A stretch of DNA of 37,439 bases from Deltaproteobacteria bacterium. Its GTDB lineage: Bacteria > Desulfobacterota > Desulfarculia > Adiutricales > Adiutricaceae. The stretch is taken from the NCBI GenBank assembly GCA_031269825.1, contig JAISYP010000153.1, forward strand, positions 1-37,439. The letters are read 5' to 3'. Made by a program: the position numbers and the translations under genes. Under the pieces are notes generated by a model. It worked only from the letters and a program-made list of their open reading frames with translations. It made no database searches and was not told the DNA's origin. The first letter of the stretch is position 1. Each line of letters starts with the position of its first letter. Of this stretch, positions 28,490 to 37,375 are shown piece after piece.

Positions 28490-29482
28490 ATGGCTCCATC
28501 TAAGGAAAATTCCTCTGGTTTAGTGAAGAACTTCTTCGTCACCCAATTTTCCATGTTTGTCCTGTCCCTGGTTCTGGCCTTCATCCTGTGGCTGACCGTC
28601 TCCGGCCAGGACACCACGGTCTATGATTTAACCGCCACCTTGGAGTTGACCAACCAACCCCCCAATACGGAAGTGGAAAACAAGACTTTGGCCATCAATA
28701 TCCGCGTTGAGGCCAATAAAGCCCATTCACGTCTATTGGAGGTCAATAAGTATTTTTATCGTCAAAATTTGGCTAACATTGAGCCCGGCCCCCATACCGT
28801 GGCCGTGAATATCGCTAACCTCAGCCCCACCCTCCCTCGAGGCGTTAAGGTGACGCGCTTTGATCCCATGGATTTTACTTTCCACGTCTACCCGTACGAG
28901 ACCAAGGAAGTCCCCGTCACGGTCGAGTTGGTGGGGCAGGCGCCTAATTATTTGGAGATTACCGGGCCAGCCATCATTGAGCCGAAAGTGGCCCGGATCA
29001 CCGGCCCGACTAACCACCTAGAAGTGATCAACAGTTTAAGTTTGGGGACGGCCCGACTGAGCGAGATCCGGGGGCCGGACACGATTTTAACCCTCTCCTC
29101 AACTAGCGCGCCCATAGATAGAAACGTGACCGTTGAGCCGAAAGTTTTCCGAGCGCGGGTAGCCTCGGTTTTAAAAGAAGAGTCCGAGGTGTTCGTTAAC
29201 CCTGTGCTCCTAGACACGCCCATTTGGAATGGAGCGCCCACGCCTTTAAGTTTTCGGCCTGGCGTGGCTAAAGTCAAGGTGTCCTGGACATTGGATCACC
29301 CGGCCCCTAAATCGGAGGACATTAAGTTAACCGTGCGCTTAACCCAGGAAGATCTGGCCCATCCGGGCAACCTACGGCTCCCCATTAATCCCACTGGCCC
29401 CAATTGGGTCAAGATTGTCAAGGTGGAACCTTCGCATCTGGTGATTTCCAAGGTGCGTCGGCCGGATATATTAAAACCATGA
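28490..29482 (+). CDS. YbbR-domain protein (CdaR-like)
   Basis: A membrane-anchored exported protein, 330 residues. One N-terminal membrane helix (MFVLSLVLAFILWLTVSGQ) is followed by repeated YbbR-type beta domains with the pattern of KEVPVTVELVGQAPNYLEI, then GPTNHLEVINSLSLGTARLSEI. YbbR/CdaR proteins are thought to regulate CdaA from the outer side of the membrane. The gene begins 14 bp after cdaA, and its stop TGA overlaps the glmM start as ATGA, so the three genes are probably translated together. Confidence 0.9.
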   Translation: MAPSKENSSGLVKNFFVTQFSMFVLSLVLAFILWLTVSGQDTTVYDLTATLELTNQPPNTEVENKTLAINIRVEANKAHSRLLEVNKYFYRQNLANIEPGPHTVAVNIANLSPTLPRGVKVTRFDPMDFTFHVYPYETKEVPVTVELVGQAPNYLEITGPAIIEPKVARITGPTNHLEVINSLSLGTARLSEIRGPDTILTLSSTSAPIDRNVTVEPKVFRARVASVLKEESEVFVNPVLLDTPIWNGAPTPLSFRPGVAKVKVSWTLDHPAPKSEDIKLTVRLTQEDLAHPGNLRLPINPTGPNWVKIVKVEPSHLVISKVRRPDILKP

Positions 29483-30858
29483 CCTTAAAAACCTCCAGCG
29501 CCGCCCGACTTCTTTTTGGCACCGACGGCATCCGAGGCGTGGTGGGCCGACCGCCCATGACCGCCGAAATGGCCTTGTCTTTAGGCCGAGCTTTAACCTT
29601 TCTTTTAAAAGAGGAAAGACGCCTGGGGCGCCGCCCAAAAATCGTCATTGGCCAGGACACGCGCCTATCCGGGGACATGCTAGCCGGAGCCGTCTCGGCG
29701 GGGGTGATGAGCCAAGGCGGGGACGTGTATCTAGCCGGCGTTCTCCCCACCCCAGGGATCGCGAACCTAACGGCCTCCACCCGGGCCGACGCGGGCATCG
29801 TCATCAGCGCCTCCCACAATCCTTATCAAGATAATGGGTTAAAAATCTTTGATGGCCAGGGTTACAAGCTGCCCGACCAGATCGAGGCGCGTCTAGAGGC
29901 CCTCATGGCGGACGCGCGCCTAGCCAAAGATCGCCCGCCCGCCGAGACCGTGGGCCGGGCTTGGCCCATACGAGACGCGGTGGGTCGTTACGTGGTCTCG
30001 GTAAAAAACACTTTTCCCAAAACCATGGATTTAGACGGCCTGACCATTGTCCTCGATTGCGCCCATGGGGCGGCTTACCAGTCCGCCCCAGCCGTGTTTG
30101 AGGAGTTGGGGGCCAAGGTGCGCGTCTTAGGGGATCGGCCGGACGGCTACAACATCAATCAAGGCGTGGGCTCTTTACGCCCCGAGATCTGCGCCGCCCA
30201 GGTCATCGAAAGCCAGGCGGATCTAGGGGTGGCTCTTGATGGGGACGCGGATCGGGCCATCCTCCTTGACCACCAGGGCCAAGTGGTGGACGGGGATCAA
30301 ATCATGTTCCTGTGCGCCTGGCATTTGAAAAATAAGGCTCTTTTGGCCCGTAACGCCATCGCGGCCACGGTCATGAGCAACATGGGCCTGGAGCTGGCCC
30401 TGGAAAAAGAAGGGATTAAGCTTTTTCGCGCCAACGTTGGCGATCGCTACGTGGCGGAACTGTTAAGACAAGAAAGCCTTAATTTTGGGGGAGAAAAATC
30501 GGGCCATCTAATTTTCCTCGATCACGCCACCACGGGCGATGGAACCCTGGCCGCCCTCCAAACCTTGGCCATCATGAAAACCACTGGCCGTCCCTTAAGG
30601 GAACTGGCCGCGCGCATCACCCTCATGCCCCAAATTTTGGTCAGCGTCCCCACCCCCAACCCCGCGGCCACGGCCAGATTGCCTTTGGTTTTAGCCAAGG
30701 AAGCGGAGCTAAAAGCCCGGCTTGGCCGTCAAGGCCGCGTTCTATTAAGGCCATCGGGCACTGAGCCCGTGGTGCGCGTTATGGTGGAAGGCGAAAAAGA
30801 AGACCTAATCAATGACTTAGCCGAAGAATTGGCCCAAACCGTGGCTAAGGCCAACTGA
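29479..30858 (+). CDS. glmM: phosphoglucosamine mutase
   Basis: Interconverts glucosamine-6-phosphate and glucosamine-1-phosphate for UDP-GlcNAc, peptidoglycan and LPS. A 459-residue phosphohexomutase: start FGTDGIRG, phosphoserine loop GIVISASHNPYQDNG with Ser near residue 110, magnesium loop LDGDADRA near residue 253, sugar-binding GGEKSGH and phosphate-binding RPSGTEPVVRVMVEG. I chose ATG 29479, which overlaps the ybbR stop. The frame is open back to 29404, but this adds a non-homologous 25-residue extension. The gene closes the cluster; a hairpin lies just after its stop. Confidence 0.96.
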   Translation: MTLKTSSAARLLFGTDGIRGVVGRPPMTAEMALSLGRALTFLLKEERRLGRRPKIVIGQDTRLSGDMLAGAVSAGVMSQGGDVYLAGVLPTPGIANLTASTRADAGIVISASHNPYQDNGLKIFDGQGYKLPDQIEARLEALMADARLAKDRPPAETVGRAWPIRDAVGRYVVSVKNTFPKTMDLDGLTIVLDCAHGAAYQSAPAVFEELGAKVRVLGDRPDGYNINQGVGSLRPEICAAQVIESQADLGVALDGDADRAILLDHQGQVVDGDQIMFLCAWHLKNKALLARNAIAATVMSNMGLELALEKEGIKLFRANVGDRYVAELLRQESLNFGGEKSGHLIFLDHATTGDGTLAALQTLAIMKTTGRPLRELAARITLMPQILVSVPTPNPAATARLPLVLAKEAELKARLGRQGRVLLRPSGTEPVVRVMVEGEKEDLINDLAEELAQTVAKAN

Positions 30859-30878
30859 CCAGATGGCCCCACAATTGA

Positions 30879-30907
30879 GGCCTAAGGCTGGCGACGCGCC
30901 TTAGGCC
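30879..30907. terminator. 10-bp hairpin after glmM
   Basis: GGCCTAAGGC and GCCTTAGGCC are separated by 9 bases, a perfect stem just past the glmM stop. No T-tract follows on the plus strand, so it may act with Rho or protect the mRNA end. Confidence 0.5.
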
Positions 30908-31100
30908 ATCCCGCCCAGCTCGCCTCTTGTCCACGAAAATTTCCCCTTTTTCCGCTCTTTCACCATCAACAGGCCAATCTTAGCCCAGCTCCTCCGCCTA
31001 AAAACCGCCCGACTCGGTTGAGCCGTCCCCTTTTTGAGCCCACCGATTCTTGTTTTCGCTATCTTGATAAGTCTTGAAAATGACGGGACAATTTATTCCT
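30908..31100. other. spacer after the glmM hairpin
   Basis: About 190 bp with no gene recognised, between the glmM hairpin and the tandem array. Confidence 0.4.
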
Positions 31101-31260
31101 AGATTGTTGTTCATAGATTGTTGTTCATAGATTGTTGTTCATAGATTGTTGTCCTTAGATTGTTGTCCTTAGATTGTTGTCTATAGATTGTTGTCTATAG
31201 ATTGTTGTCTATAGATTGATAGATTGATAGATTGTTAGATTGATGGATTGTTAGATTGAT
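31101..31260 (+). repeat. 14-bp tandem array degrading to 8-bp units
   Basis: Eight adjacent 14-mers begin with AGATTGTTGT, in the order TCAT x3, CCTT x2, CTAT x3 at their ends. About six 8-mers (AGATTGAT or AGATTGTT) follow. The blockwise order of variants points to local slippage duplication. The core GTTCATAG is shared with the array after ftsH. Confidence 0.9.
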
Positions 31261-31589
31261 GGAATTAATGTTAAATGTCCCTAAAGCTAGTCGGATTTTT
31301 AGGATCCAAAAAAATCTAACTTATCTTATACTTTATTTTTAAAGTATTTTTTACTTAATAATTAGGGAAAATAATAAATTTTATTCCAAGTTACTACATA
31401 CTAAAAAAGGAAATCCGTTTGGGCGATCCGTTTAGACAATATTTAAATCATCACTATTTAAAATATAGATAGACCAAACGTCCCGTCTAATTTCGGATCA
31501 GCCCGCGGTCAAAGACAATAATCCAATAAGAACCAAAAAACCAAGCCAGTCTTTCAACAGTTACAAACAGAGGTAGCCAAATAGATAAA
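31261..31589. other. AT-rich spacer before the methyltransferase remnant
   Basis: AT-rich, no gene seen; no clear ribosome site directly before the following ATG apart from a weak AGAGG further up. Confidence 0.4.
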
Positions 31590-32870
31590 ATGAAAATCCC
31601 TACTCCCGTAATCCATAATAATCTCGCGATCGGAAAAATAACCCGCCTTTATAACGCTTTAAAAGTACCCGGTTATGACCAACGGCTCCTCAAAGTCTAC
31701 CTTCTTCGGCTATTGTTTGGCTTTTTCGCCGAGGGAGCCGGGTTTATTCCCAGAGGTAGCTGGGGCGCTTATCTGGCGAAGTCTCGGCCGGATGGGGCGG
31801 ATCTTGGGGAAAGGATAGGTCAACTGTTTGAATTTATAAATTTGTCTGACCATATTTTATCGGGCGATAATTTGTCGAATAGTCGCCCGACCCAAAAGAC
31901 CCCTGACGCCGCCGCGCTTAGGCCTTTTCGTCATCTTAACTGGGCGTTATTTTCCGATATTTTGCCCTTAGCCGATTTTGACGCCACGACTCGGAACAAA
32001 CTTCTGGACTGTCGCCAGATTAACTGGAACGGGCTATCGCCAACCATTATGGGTTCCTTGTTTCAAGGAAGCGTGGAAAAAACTCATCGCCACGCGATGG
32101 GGGCCCATTACGCGAGCGAGGCGAACATTTTAAAACTGATCAAACCTTTGTTCTTGGACGGTTTATGGGCGGAATTCGAGTTGGTTAAAACCAATGAGGC
32201 GGCCTTAAAAAAGTTTCATCATAAAATTAGCCATCTAAAATTTCTGGATCCGGCTTGTGTCCGCGGCCTTTTCCTGATTATCGCCTATAGGGAAACGCGG
32301 CTTTTGGAACTGGAAAATATCAAATTTTCCGCCACCGTTGACCAAAAAATGGGGCCTATCGCCCCGCTATTAAAAGTGTCGACGCGCCATTTTTATGGCC
32401 TTGAATTGGAAAAATCGCCTGAACTAATTGCCCAGATGGGGTTATGGCTCATGGAGAGCCAGATGAGCTTCCGCGTCGCCGAGACTTTCGGGCTCGACTT
32501 AACGATCAGCCCGGTCTTAAAAATATCTACCATAAGAAGGGCCAACGCCCTAACAATTGACTGGGTGGACGTGGTTCCAAAATCCGAGCTTAGTTACATC
32601 CTAGGCAATCCGCCTTTCCTTGGCTCAAAAGCCCAAACCAAAGAACAACGCCAACCAATCGCCCAGCTGGCCGTGGACAATCAGGGAACTCCGTTCAACC
32701 AAGGCGGTATTTTAGACTATGTGGCGGGCTGGTTTTTCCGTTCCGCCCAAATGACGCGAGACACGCGAATCCCAGCGGCGTTTGTTTCCACTAGTTCCAT
32801 CGTCCAAGGCGAGCGAGTAGCGGCCCTGTGGCGGCCGTTAATGGAACAATTTCCATTGAGAACGCCCTAA
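31590..32870 (+). pseudogene. truncated MmeI-like (type IIL) adenine DNA methyltransferase
   Basis: The 426 residues follow MmeI-like enzymes closely: LLKVYLLRLLFGFFAEGAGFIPRG, then MGAHYASEANILKLIKPLFL, then SAM motif I, the catalytic NPPF (YILGNPPFLGSK), and AAFVSTSSIVQGERVAALW. Such enzymes add a methyl to N6 of adenine and carry their own endonuclease and target-recognition parts. Here the N-terminal nuclease domain is missing. Motif I reads FLDPACVRGLFLI where DPACGSGNFL is expected. The frame ends at EQFPLRTP, before the target-recognition domain. After a one-base shift near 32855 the sequence IENALTWFKIY resembles the next conserved block. It is therefore almost certainly inactive. Confidence 0.85.
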
Positions 32871-33119
32871 CATGGTTTAAAATTTACTCAGATCCGTCTT
32901 AAAGCCGGAACAATCCAAAACCTATAATCTCGGTAACCCTCTATGTAGTTAGTCATTCCAGAAGGGCCATTTAAATTCGGTGAATTTGTCCCCTCATCTT
33001 CTCAGATCCTTTAAATTAAGCGATGAGCCTAAATTTGATGGCCTCGCAAAAAGGCTTAAAATCGAAAAACAAATTTTTTAATTCTTTGATATTAGTACTC
33101 TTTTTTTACTTAATTTCTT
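32871..33119. other. decayed downstream part of the methyltransferase or spacer
   Basis: The first 40 bp may continue the methyltransferase in another frame. The rest shows codon-like composition without a readable frame. I cannot assign it further. Confidence 0.35.
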
Positions 33120-33410
33120 TCAACAGGGGTTTTCGCGAAGCCATCAAATTTATCGAAAAAGTCTTCGCCGTGACTGGTCTCTAGACCAATCCACCGCCAA
33201 ATTCCATGGTCGTCCACTTGGCTGAAAAAACTTATGATTCAGGCCCTCGCTCGGGGGCTTTACCATCAATTTCCCTCGCCAGGACAGCCAACTGGTCATG
33301 GGCGCGATGACCCAACACATGAGCGACAAAACTCTATTAGCCTCGCTTGAGGAGCTCTCTGGAGTAGTTCATGGCGTACGCGCGCGCAGCGGTCTAGTTT
33401 AGATTTTCTC
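33120..33410 (+). pseudogene. gene remnant, possibly an RND efflux pump
   Basis: Two consecutive frames contain plausible protein. Near 33129 one reads FREAIKFIEKVFAVTGL, a stop, then NSMVVHLAEKTYDSG. Near 33254 the next reads GGFTINFPRQDSQLVMGAMTQHM, then LLASLEELSGVVHGVRARSGL. The pattern VFAVxG, N-x-x-VxFVxL, then GFxFxxxDxxxLG and a following LxGVRxxGL resembles the central periplasmic part of HAE1-type RND pumps, with a deletion between the two parts. The match is by eye and short, so the family is tentative. It is clearly not a working gene. Confidence 0.3.
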
Positions 33411-33995
33411 AATTTTATGGAAAGCTTAAAAGCGCGTCGCCGATTGACCAAGAAATCCAGATTATTATGGCTCATTATTTATCGAGTAAGACCGAGTTCG
33501 TTTATCGAACGCGGTAATAATTATTAGAAAATTTATTATTGAATATCCAGAGTTAAAGATATATTGGCCACAGTTGAAAGGGCTAAGTCCGCCCTGGCCG
33601 CGTCCAAAGCTCAAATTCATTGGCGGCTCTTTTGATTGATAAAGGGTGAACGGATTATAGCTCCAACGCGCTAGGATTTTCCAACGCCCTTGATGGCCTC
33701 GCGGTCGGGGCGGCCTTTTGGTCAATCAACGCCTCTCAGAGCTTGGTTAGTCGTTTTTCTGACCCACATACTACATAATTAAATGTACTACGTTTTAATT
33801 ATAACCTAAAAATATTAAAAATATTATTAACACGCTTTTAAAACGTAAAATAATTAGTATCCTATTTTTTTAACATAATAATTATCGTTACTTATTTAAT
33901 CATTTATATATCAATTAAAGTAAGACAGTAAAACAGCCAGCCAGCGTTCTATCATGTCAGAATTGACCATAGGATATTCTGGATAGCTAATTTTT
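33411..33995. other. debris and AT-rich spacer
   Basis: A fragment near 33561-33624 reads ILATVERAKSALAASKAQIHWRLF before a stop, coding-like but unassigned. From about 33770 on the sequence is AT-rich spacer up to the stop of the membrane-protein gene. Confidence 0.35.
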
Positions 33996-36365
33996 TTATT
34001 TAATATCTTCAATTAAATCAAAACTGTCTATTTCAAAATTACATTTAATATCTATTATTTTTTCATTAAATTTGATATTATCGACTTTTGGAGAGTCACC
34101 AACCGATAGAATTATCTTTAATATACCGCCAGTTGTTATCTCGGCTGGAATAGGGATAGATAAGTTTTCAATATCATATTGTGACCATTCGATACTATTA
34201 TTCTTTCTAAAAACACCTATTAAAGATTTTTTACAATTTATATAAGAATCAGTAATACGTTTTAATTTTATTATTAATAGTAAATTTTTATTAATTTTAT
34301 TATTCGGAATTAAAAAAGTAGCATAGATTGGGAAATTATTAATTTTCCAATTAAATTGATTATATTTTATTAATCTATCTTCATTTAAATTATTACCTTG
34401 TATAGCCGCGAAACCTTGATTTTTTATGCTTATAAAATCATAAATAATAAAATTGCCTGATGATAAGGTTGGTCGTTTAGCGTTTATAATACCATCATAT
34501 ATATTGTCAGATAAAATAAAAGTATTATATGAAAAAGACTTATAATAATTTAATGAATAAAAGAGAAGAAATAATGATTTAGTAAACTTTAATTTATATG
34601 ATGTATCATTGCTAAAAATAATAGAAGTAATAATATTTTGGTGATATGGCAATAAATCAACTATGAGCGTTGAATTTTTAGGCAAGTTTTCTTTAATATT
34701 TTCCAAGGCCTTGATGAAGTTTACGGCTGAATTCATTCTATAATATTTGCTCGGTATTTCAGTAAGTGTAGGTAATTTAATAAATTGAATTCCAAAGAAT
34801 GATATTACGCCTATTATTATCAAATTTGGTAGATAGTGAAGTTTGTCACGCGATATTTTAAAAAGCGCGCTGACGGCCAAGGCGATAGGAATAAATGACA
34901 AGGGGAGGACAGTGTAAGCGGCGAATTTCCAAACTTTATAGCTATGACCAAAATTAAGATAAGCAATTAAATAACAAATTAAACATGTTAAATAAACTAT
35001 TATTAGCGATATTATAGTTTTTTGTTGAAAAATAATTAAATTTATTTTAGATAAAGATAATTTTTGTGATAAAAGTTCTTTTGAATTAAATTTAATACTA
35101 ATTATCATCAGAATTATTAAGGTAAAAAATATTGGCAGATAACTAAGAATTGAGGTTAGTCCGCCGTCAGCCATTTCGGTGGACGAAAGGGAGCTGACCG
35201 AATAATAAGGTAGCCCAGACAATAGCCAGGGCTTAAAAAAAGGTAATCGCCAACCAGTAGTTTGAGTGGATATTTCGGCCATTCGCGCGCCCATATAGTA
35301 AAAAACGCCCGGCGACAGCAAAGCTAACAAAGAGGTAACGGCAAGAACGGGGACAAGGCCATGGAACATGGCTTTAGTAAAACGAGGCCACCAAAAATGG
35401 TTTTTTAAGCTAAAAACAACAATTAAAAATCCTGTAAAAATAATTAGTAATGATATAGGAATATAACCACCTGGATATGACATTAAAAGTAATAAAAGAG
35501 GAAAAAATAGAATTTTTACTCGTTTTATAAATGTATAATTATTTTTAAAAGAAATTAATAACTGTTCTAAAGTAGTTAAATATAAAGTCATAGCTATTAA
35601 ATGGCCGAACATTCCGTATATGGCTAAATAATTAAAAAGCCAACCCAAAGCCACGCTCAAGGTCAAAATTAGCGTCAACGGGAATTTAAAGCCAAAAATT
35701 TTTTTCAAAAGGGAATAAGTGGCTCCACTCCACCAGACCAGGAGAGTCACTGACACCGCCGAGCTGGCTAAAAGAGGCGATTTTAAAAAAGATAAGGCGG
35801 CAAAAGCTATAAAAAGATGGGTTCCAAAAGCGTCCTGGATCCAATGGCTTAAAACGGGATGGATTTCTAGAACTTCGGGTTTGACGCCTTCCACCAAATA
35901 CTCGCTCAAAAAAATCCAAATGAAATAATCCACGCTGGTATCCATCCAAACATCTATCTGAGCGGATGGCCAAATGGCTGAGTATAAAAATGAAAAGATG
36001 ATGGCCAAAAGAATAATAGCGATGAAGGAGTCATTATTTACAACGATTCTTTTTAATAAGCTATATTTACATTTTGAATATTTAAAATGATTTAAATAAA
36101 ATATAAAAAATTCAATTAATACTCCTATAAGTCCAATAAAATAAAATATATTTAAAAAAATACTATAATTATGAATAAAAGGGAAAAGAGCTTGAGCCAA
36201 AAAAACCAGCGAAGCCCAGCCCGTTACCATCGGCAACATCTGGCCATATTCTTTTACGTTGACTAACTTAAGAACTTTACGGCCCCAAAAAGATAAAATT
36301 AGAGTTAAAAGTCCAAATAGTACTGTAAAATTTAATATCGATAAAATTATTTTAGTATAATACAT
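33996..36365 (-). CDS. large polytopic membrane protein, GT-C-like
   Basis: The 789-residue protein has about a dozen hydrophobic segments in its first two thirds (for example LNFTVLFGLLTLILSFWG, SFIAIILLAIIFSFLYSAIW, YIPISLLIIFTGFLIVVFSL and LIIIGVISFFGIQFI). A hydrophilic C-terminal domain of about 220 residues follows. The layout, many helices with a loop DVWMDTSVDYFIWIFLSEYL after an early helix and a soluble C-terminal end, resembles GT-C type glycosyltransferases or O-antigen/lipid modification proteins, but I find no diagnostic motif. It is much richer in A/T than its neighbours, with islands of normal composition near 35160-35400 and 35640-35990. Transfer or uneven decay are both possible. 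Confidence 0.7.
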   Translation of the reverse strand: MYYTKIILSILNFTVLFGLLTLILSFWGRKVLKLVNVKEYGQMLPMVTGWASLVFLAQALFPFIHNYSIFLNIFYFIGLIGVLIEFFIFYLNHFKYSKCKYSLLKRIVVNNDSFIAIILLAIIFSFLYSAIWPSAQIDVWMDTSVDYFIWIFLSEYLVEGVKPEVLEIHPVLSHWIQDAFGTHLFIAFAALSFLKSPLLASSAVSVTLLVWWSGATYSLLKKIFGFKFPLTLILTLSVALGWLFNYLAIYGMFGHLIAMTLYLTTLEQLLISFKNNYTFIKRVKILFFPLLLLLMSYPGGYIPISLLIIFTGFLIVVFSLKNHFWWPRFTKAMFHGLVPVLAVTSLLALLSPGVFYYMGARMAEISTQTTGWRLPFFKPWLLSGLPYYSVSSLSSTEMADGGLTSILSYLPIFFTLIILMIISIKFNSKELLSQKLSLSKINLIIFQQKTIISLIIVYLTCLICYLIAYLNFGHSYKVWKFAAYTVLPLSFIPIALAVSALFKISRDKLHYLPNLIIIGVISFFGIQFIKLPTLTEIPSKYYRMNSAVNFIKALENIKENLPKNSTLIVDLLPYHQNIITSIIFSNDTSYKLKFTKSLFLLFYSLNYYKSFSYNTFILSDNIYDGIINAKRPTLSSGNFIIYDFISIKNQGFAAIQGNNLNEDRLIKYNQFNWKINNFPIYATFLIPNNKINKNLLLIIKLKRITDSYINCKKSLIGVFRKNNSIEWSQYDIENLSIPIPAEITTGGILKIILSVGDSPKVDNIKFNEKIIDIKCNFEIDSFDLIEDIK

Positions 36366-36395
36366 AATATTATATCCAAATACTATTTGATATAA

Positions 36396-36893
36396 TTATA
36401 TTAAATAGTTAAGTTTAAAGATTCTTTTTAAAATTCTTTGAGACTTTAAAACCTTCCAATTAGTCGTTTCAGACTTTTTGGCGATCTTTTGGGCCATTTC
36501 CGCTAGTTTAACTTGGTTATCCGCGTGGAACATGGCATATAGGTTAAATGGCCAATCAGGCGTGGGATTATGGCGATAACAATGGGAAACGTAAGGTAAG
36601 TTGGCTAAAGCCCCCCCAACCAAATCTAACTTTTTCTCATCCAGAAACAAGATAACCATCGCGTTGGCGGCGAAACCGGATTTTTGGCGAGCGATTACGG
36701 CTCCAAAACACCTGATCAAGCCTTTAGTGAACAGACTTTCAATGGACGAGATAACTTCAGCCTCGCCGCTCTCCAATTCTTTGGCTAAATCAGCGTAAAG
36801 ATTTGGAGAAACGTTTAAATCAGAGCGTAAAAAATTTACCAGCCACCTTTCAATACCCTTTAATTGGATAGATTCATGGGTTATTCTAGCCAT
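36396..36893 (-). CDS. siroheme decarboxylase-like Lrp/AsnC-type protein (AhbA/AhbB family)
   Basis: A 165-residue protein with an N-terminal HTH-like part (LNVSPNLYADLAKELESGEAEVISSIESLFTKGLI) and an effector-like part. The segment LIRCFGAVIARQKSGFAANAMVI, then LPYVSHCYRHNPTPDWPFNLYAMFHA matches AhbA/AhbB. Those proteins decarboxylate siroheme to didecarboxysiroheme in the alternative haem route of sulfate reducers and archaea. They act as a heteromeric pair, and only one partner is seen here. Whether it is subunit A, B or a divergent relative is unclear. It is the first intact gene next to the group II intron end and points away from it. Confidence 0.8.
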   Translation of the reverse strand: MARITHESIQLKGIERWLVNFLRSDLNVSPNLYADLAKELESGEAEVISSIESLFTKGLIRCFGAVIARQKSGFAANAMVILFLDEKKLDLVGGALANLPYVSHCYRHNPTPDWPFNLYAMFHADNQVKLAEMAQKIAKKSETTNWKVLKSQRILKRIFKLNYLI

Positions 36894-36970
36894 AGCGGAC
36901 TTTGGACAGACTTTTGGGGCATTAATTTGAGTATCTCCAGTTGATAAAAATTTTTAAAGGCAATTATCGC

Positions 36971-37043
36971 GTCGCGGTAGGAAGCGCCCTTTCGGGCACC
37001 CCCCCGCACAGATCCCCGCGAGCGGAATTACCGCGCAGGGCTC
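36971..37043 (-). ncRNA. group II intron 3' end: domain V and domain VI-like
   Basis: Read on the minus strand, 37043 to 37011 gives a 33-nt hairpin. It starts GAGCCC, has the GCGG-TAATT-CCGC tip and ends GGGGATC: the size and layout of intron domain V, with the AGC catalytic triad at positions 2-4. A hairpin with a GAAA tetraloop (GCCC-GAAA-GGGC) follows. The element ends CCTACCGCGAC near 36971, like a domain VI with a bulged A and the intron 3' terminus. Confidence 0.75.
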
Positions 37044-37375
37044 CTCAATTGAATCGGACGTGTGTACCTTTGATTAGGATAGGGGCGCGCGGTGACCGGC
37101 GCCGGTAGCCATTGTTTAATTATTGGAGTGAATTTCTCCCATGTCATTCGGGCCTTCTGACTTCTTCTTCTAACCGTCTTCATCCAAGTTCGGCCGAGTA
37201 GAAATACAAATCCGCCTAATGTGGCCCCGTTATCCGGGACAGCGTAGTAATTGTAGAAACCCGTTACCACTCTGTGTAGCCACTTTCCAACCCGCGCGAT
37301 TTTCCAGTTGATTCTTTTCCTCAACTCTAGCCGTAACGAAGAAAGCTTAGCGCCCCATTTCTTCTTTTTCGTCGC
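37028..37375 (-). pseudogene. group II intron reverse transcriptase/maturase, C-terminal remnant
   Basis: The frame is open from the left to 37375, where an in-frame TGA interrupts it. It reads WGAKLSSLRLELRKRINWKI, then GKWLHRVVTGFYNYYAVPDN, W...VRRRSQKARMTWEKF and QWLPAPVTARPYPNQRY. These are the maturase-domain landmarks of bacterial group II intron reverse transcriptases. The stop TAA lies in the domain V loop. The N-terminal RT domain with the YADD box is outside the window or lost; the stop shows this copy is not intact. Confidence 0.85.

Noticed and set aside
31101-31260. CRISPR array
   Set aside because: Units are contiguous 14-mers and 8-mers without spacers; there are no cas genes nearby.
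33465-33725. 86-residue minus-strand frame in the decayed region
   Set aside because: It is a reverse-strand reading of gene debris; no family look and no ribosome site.
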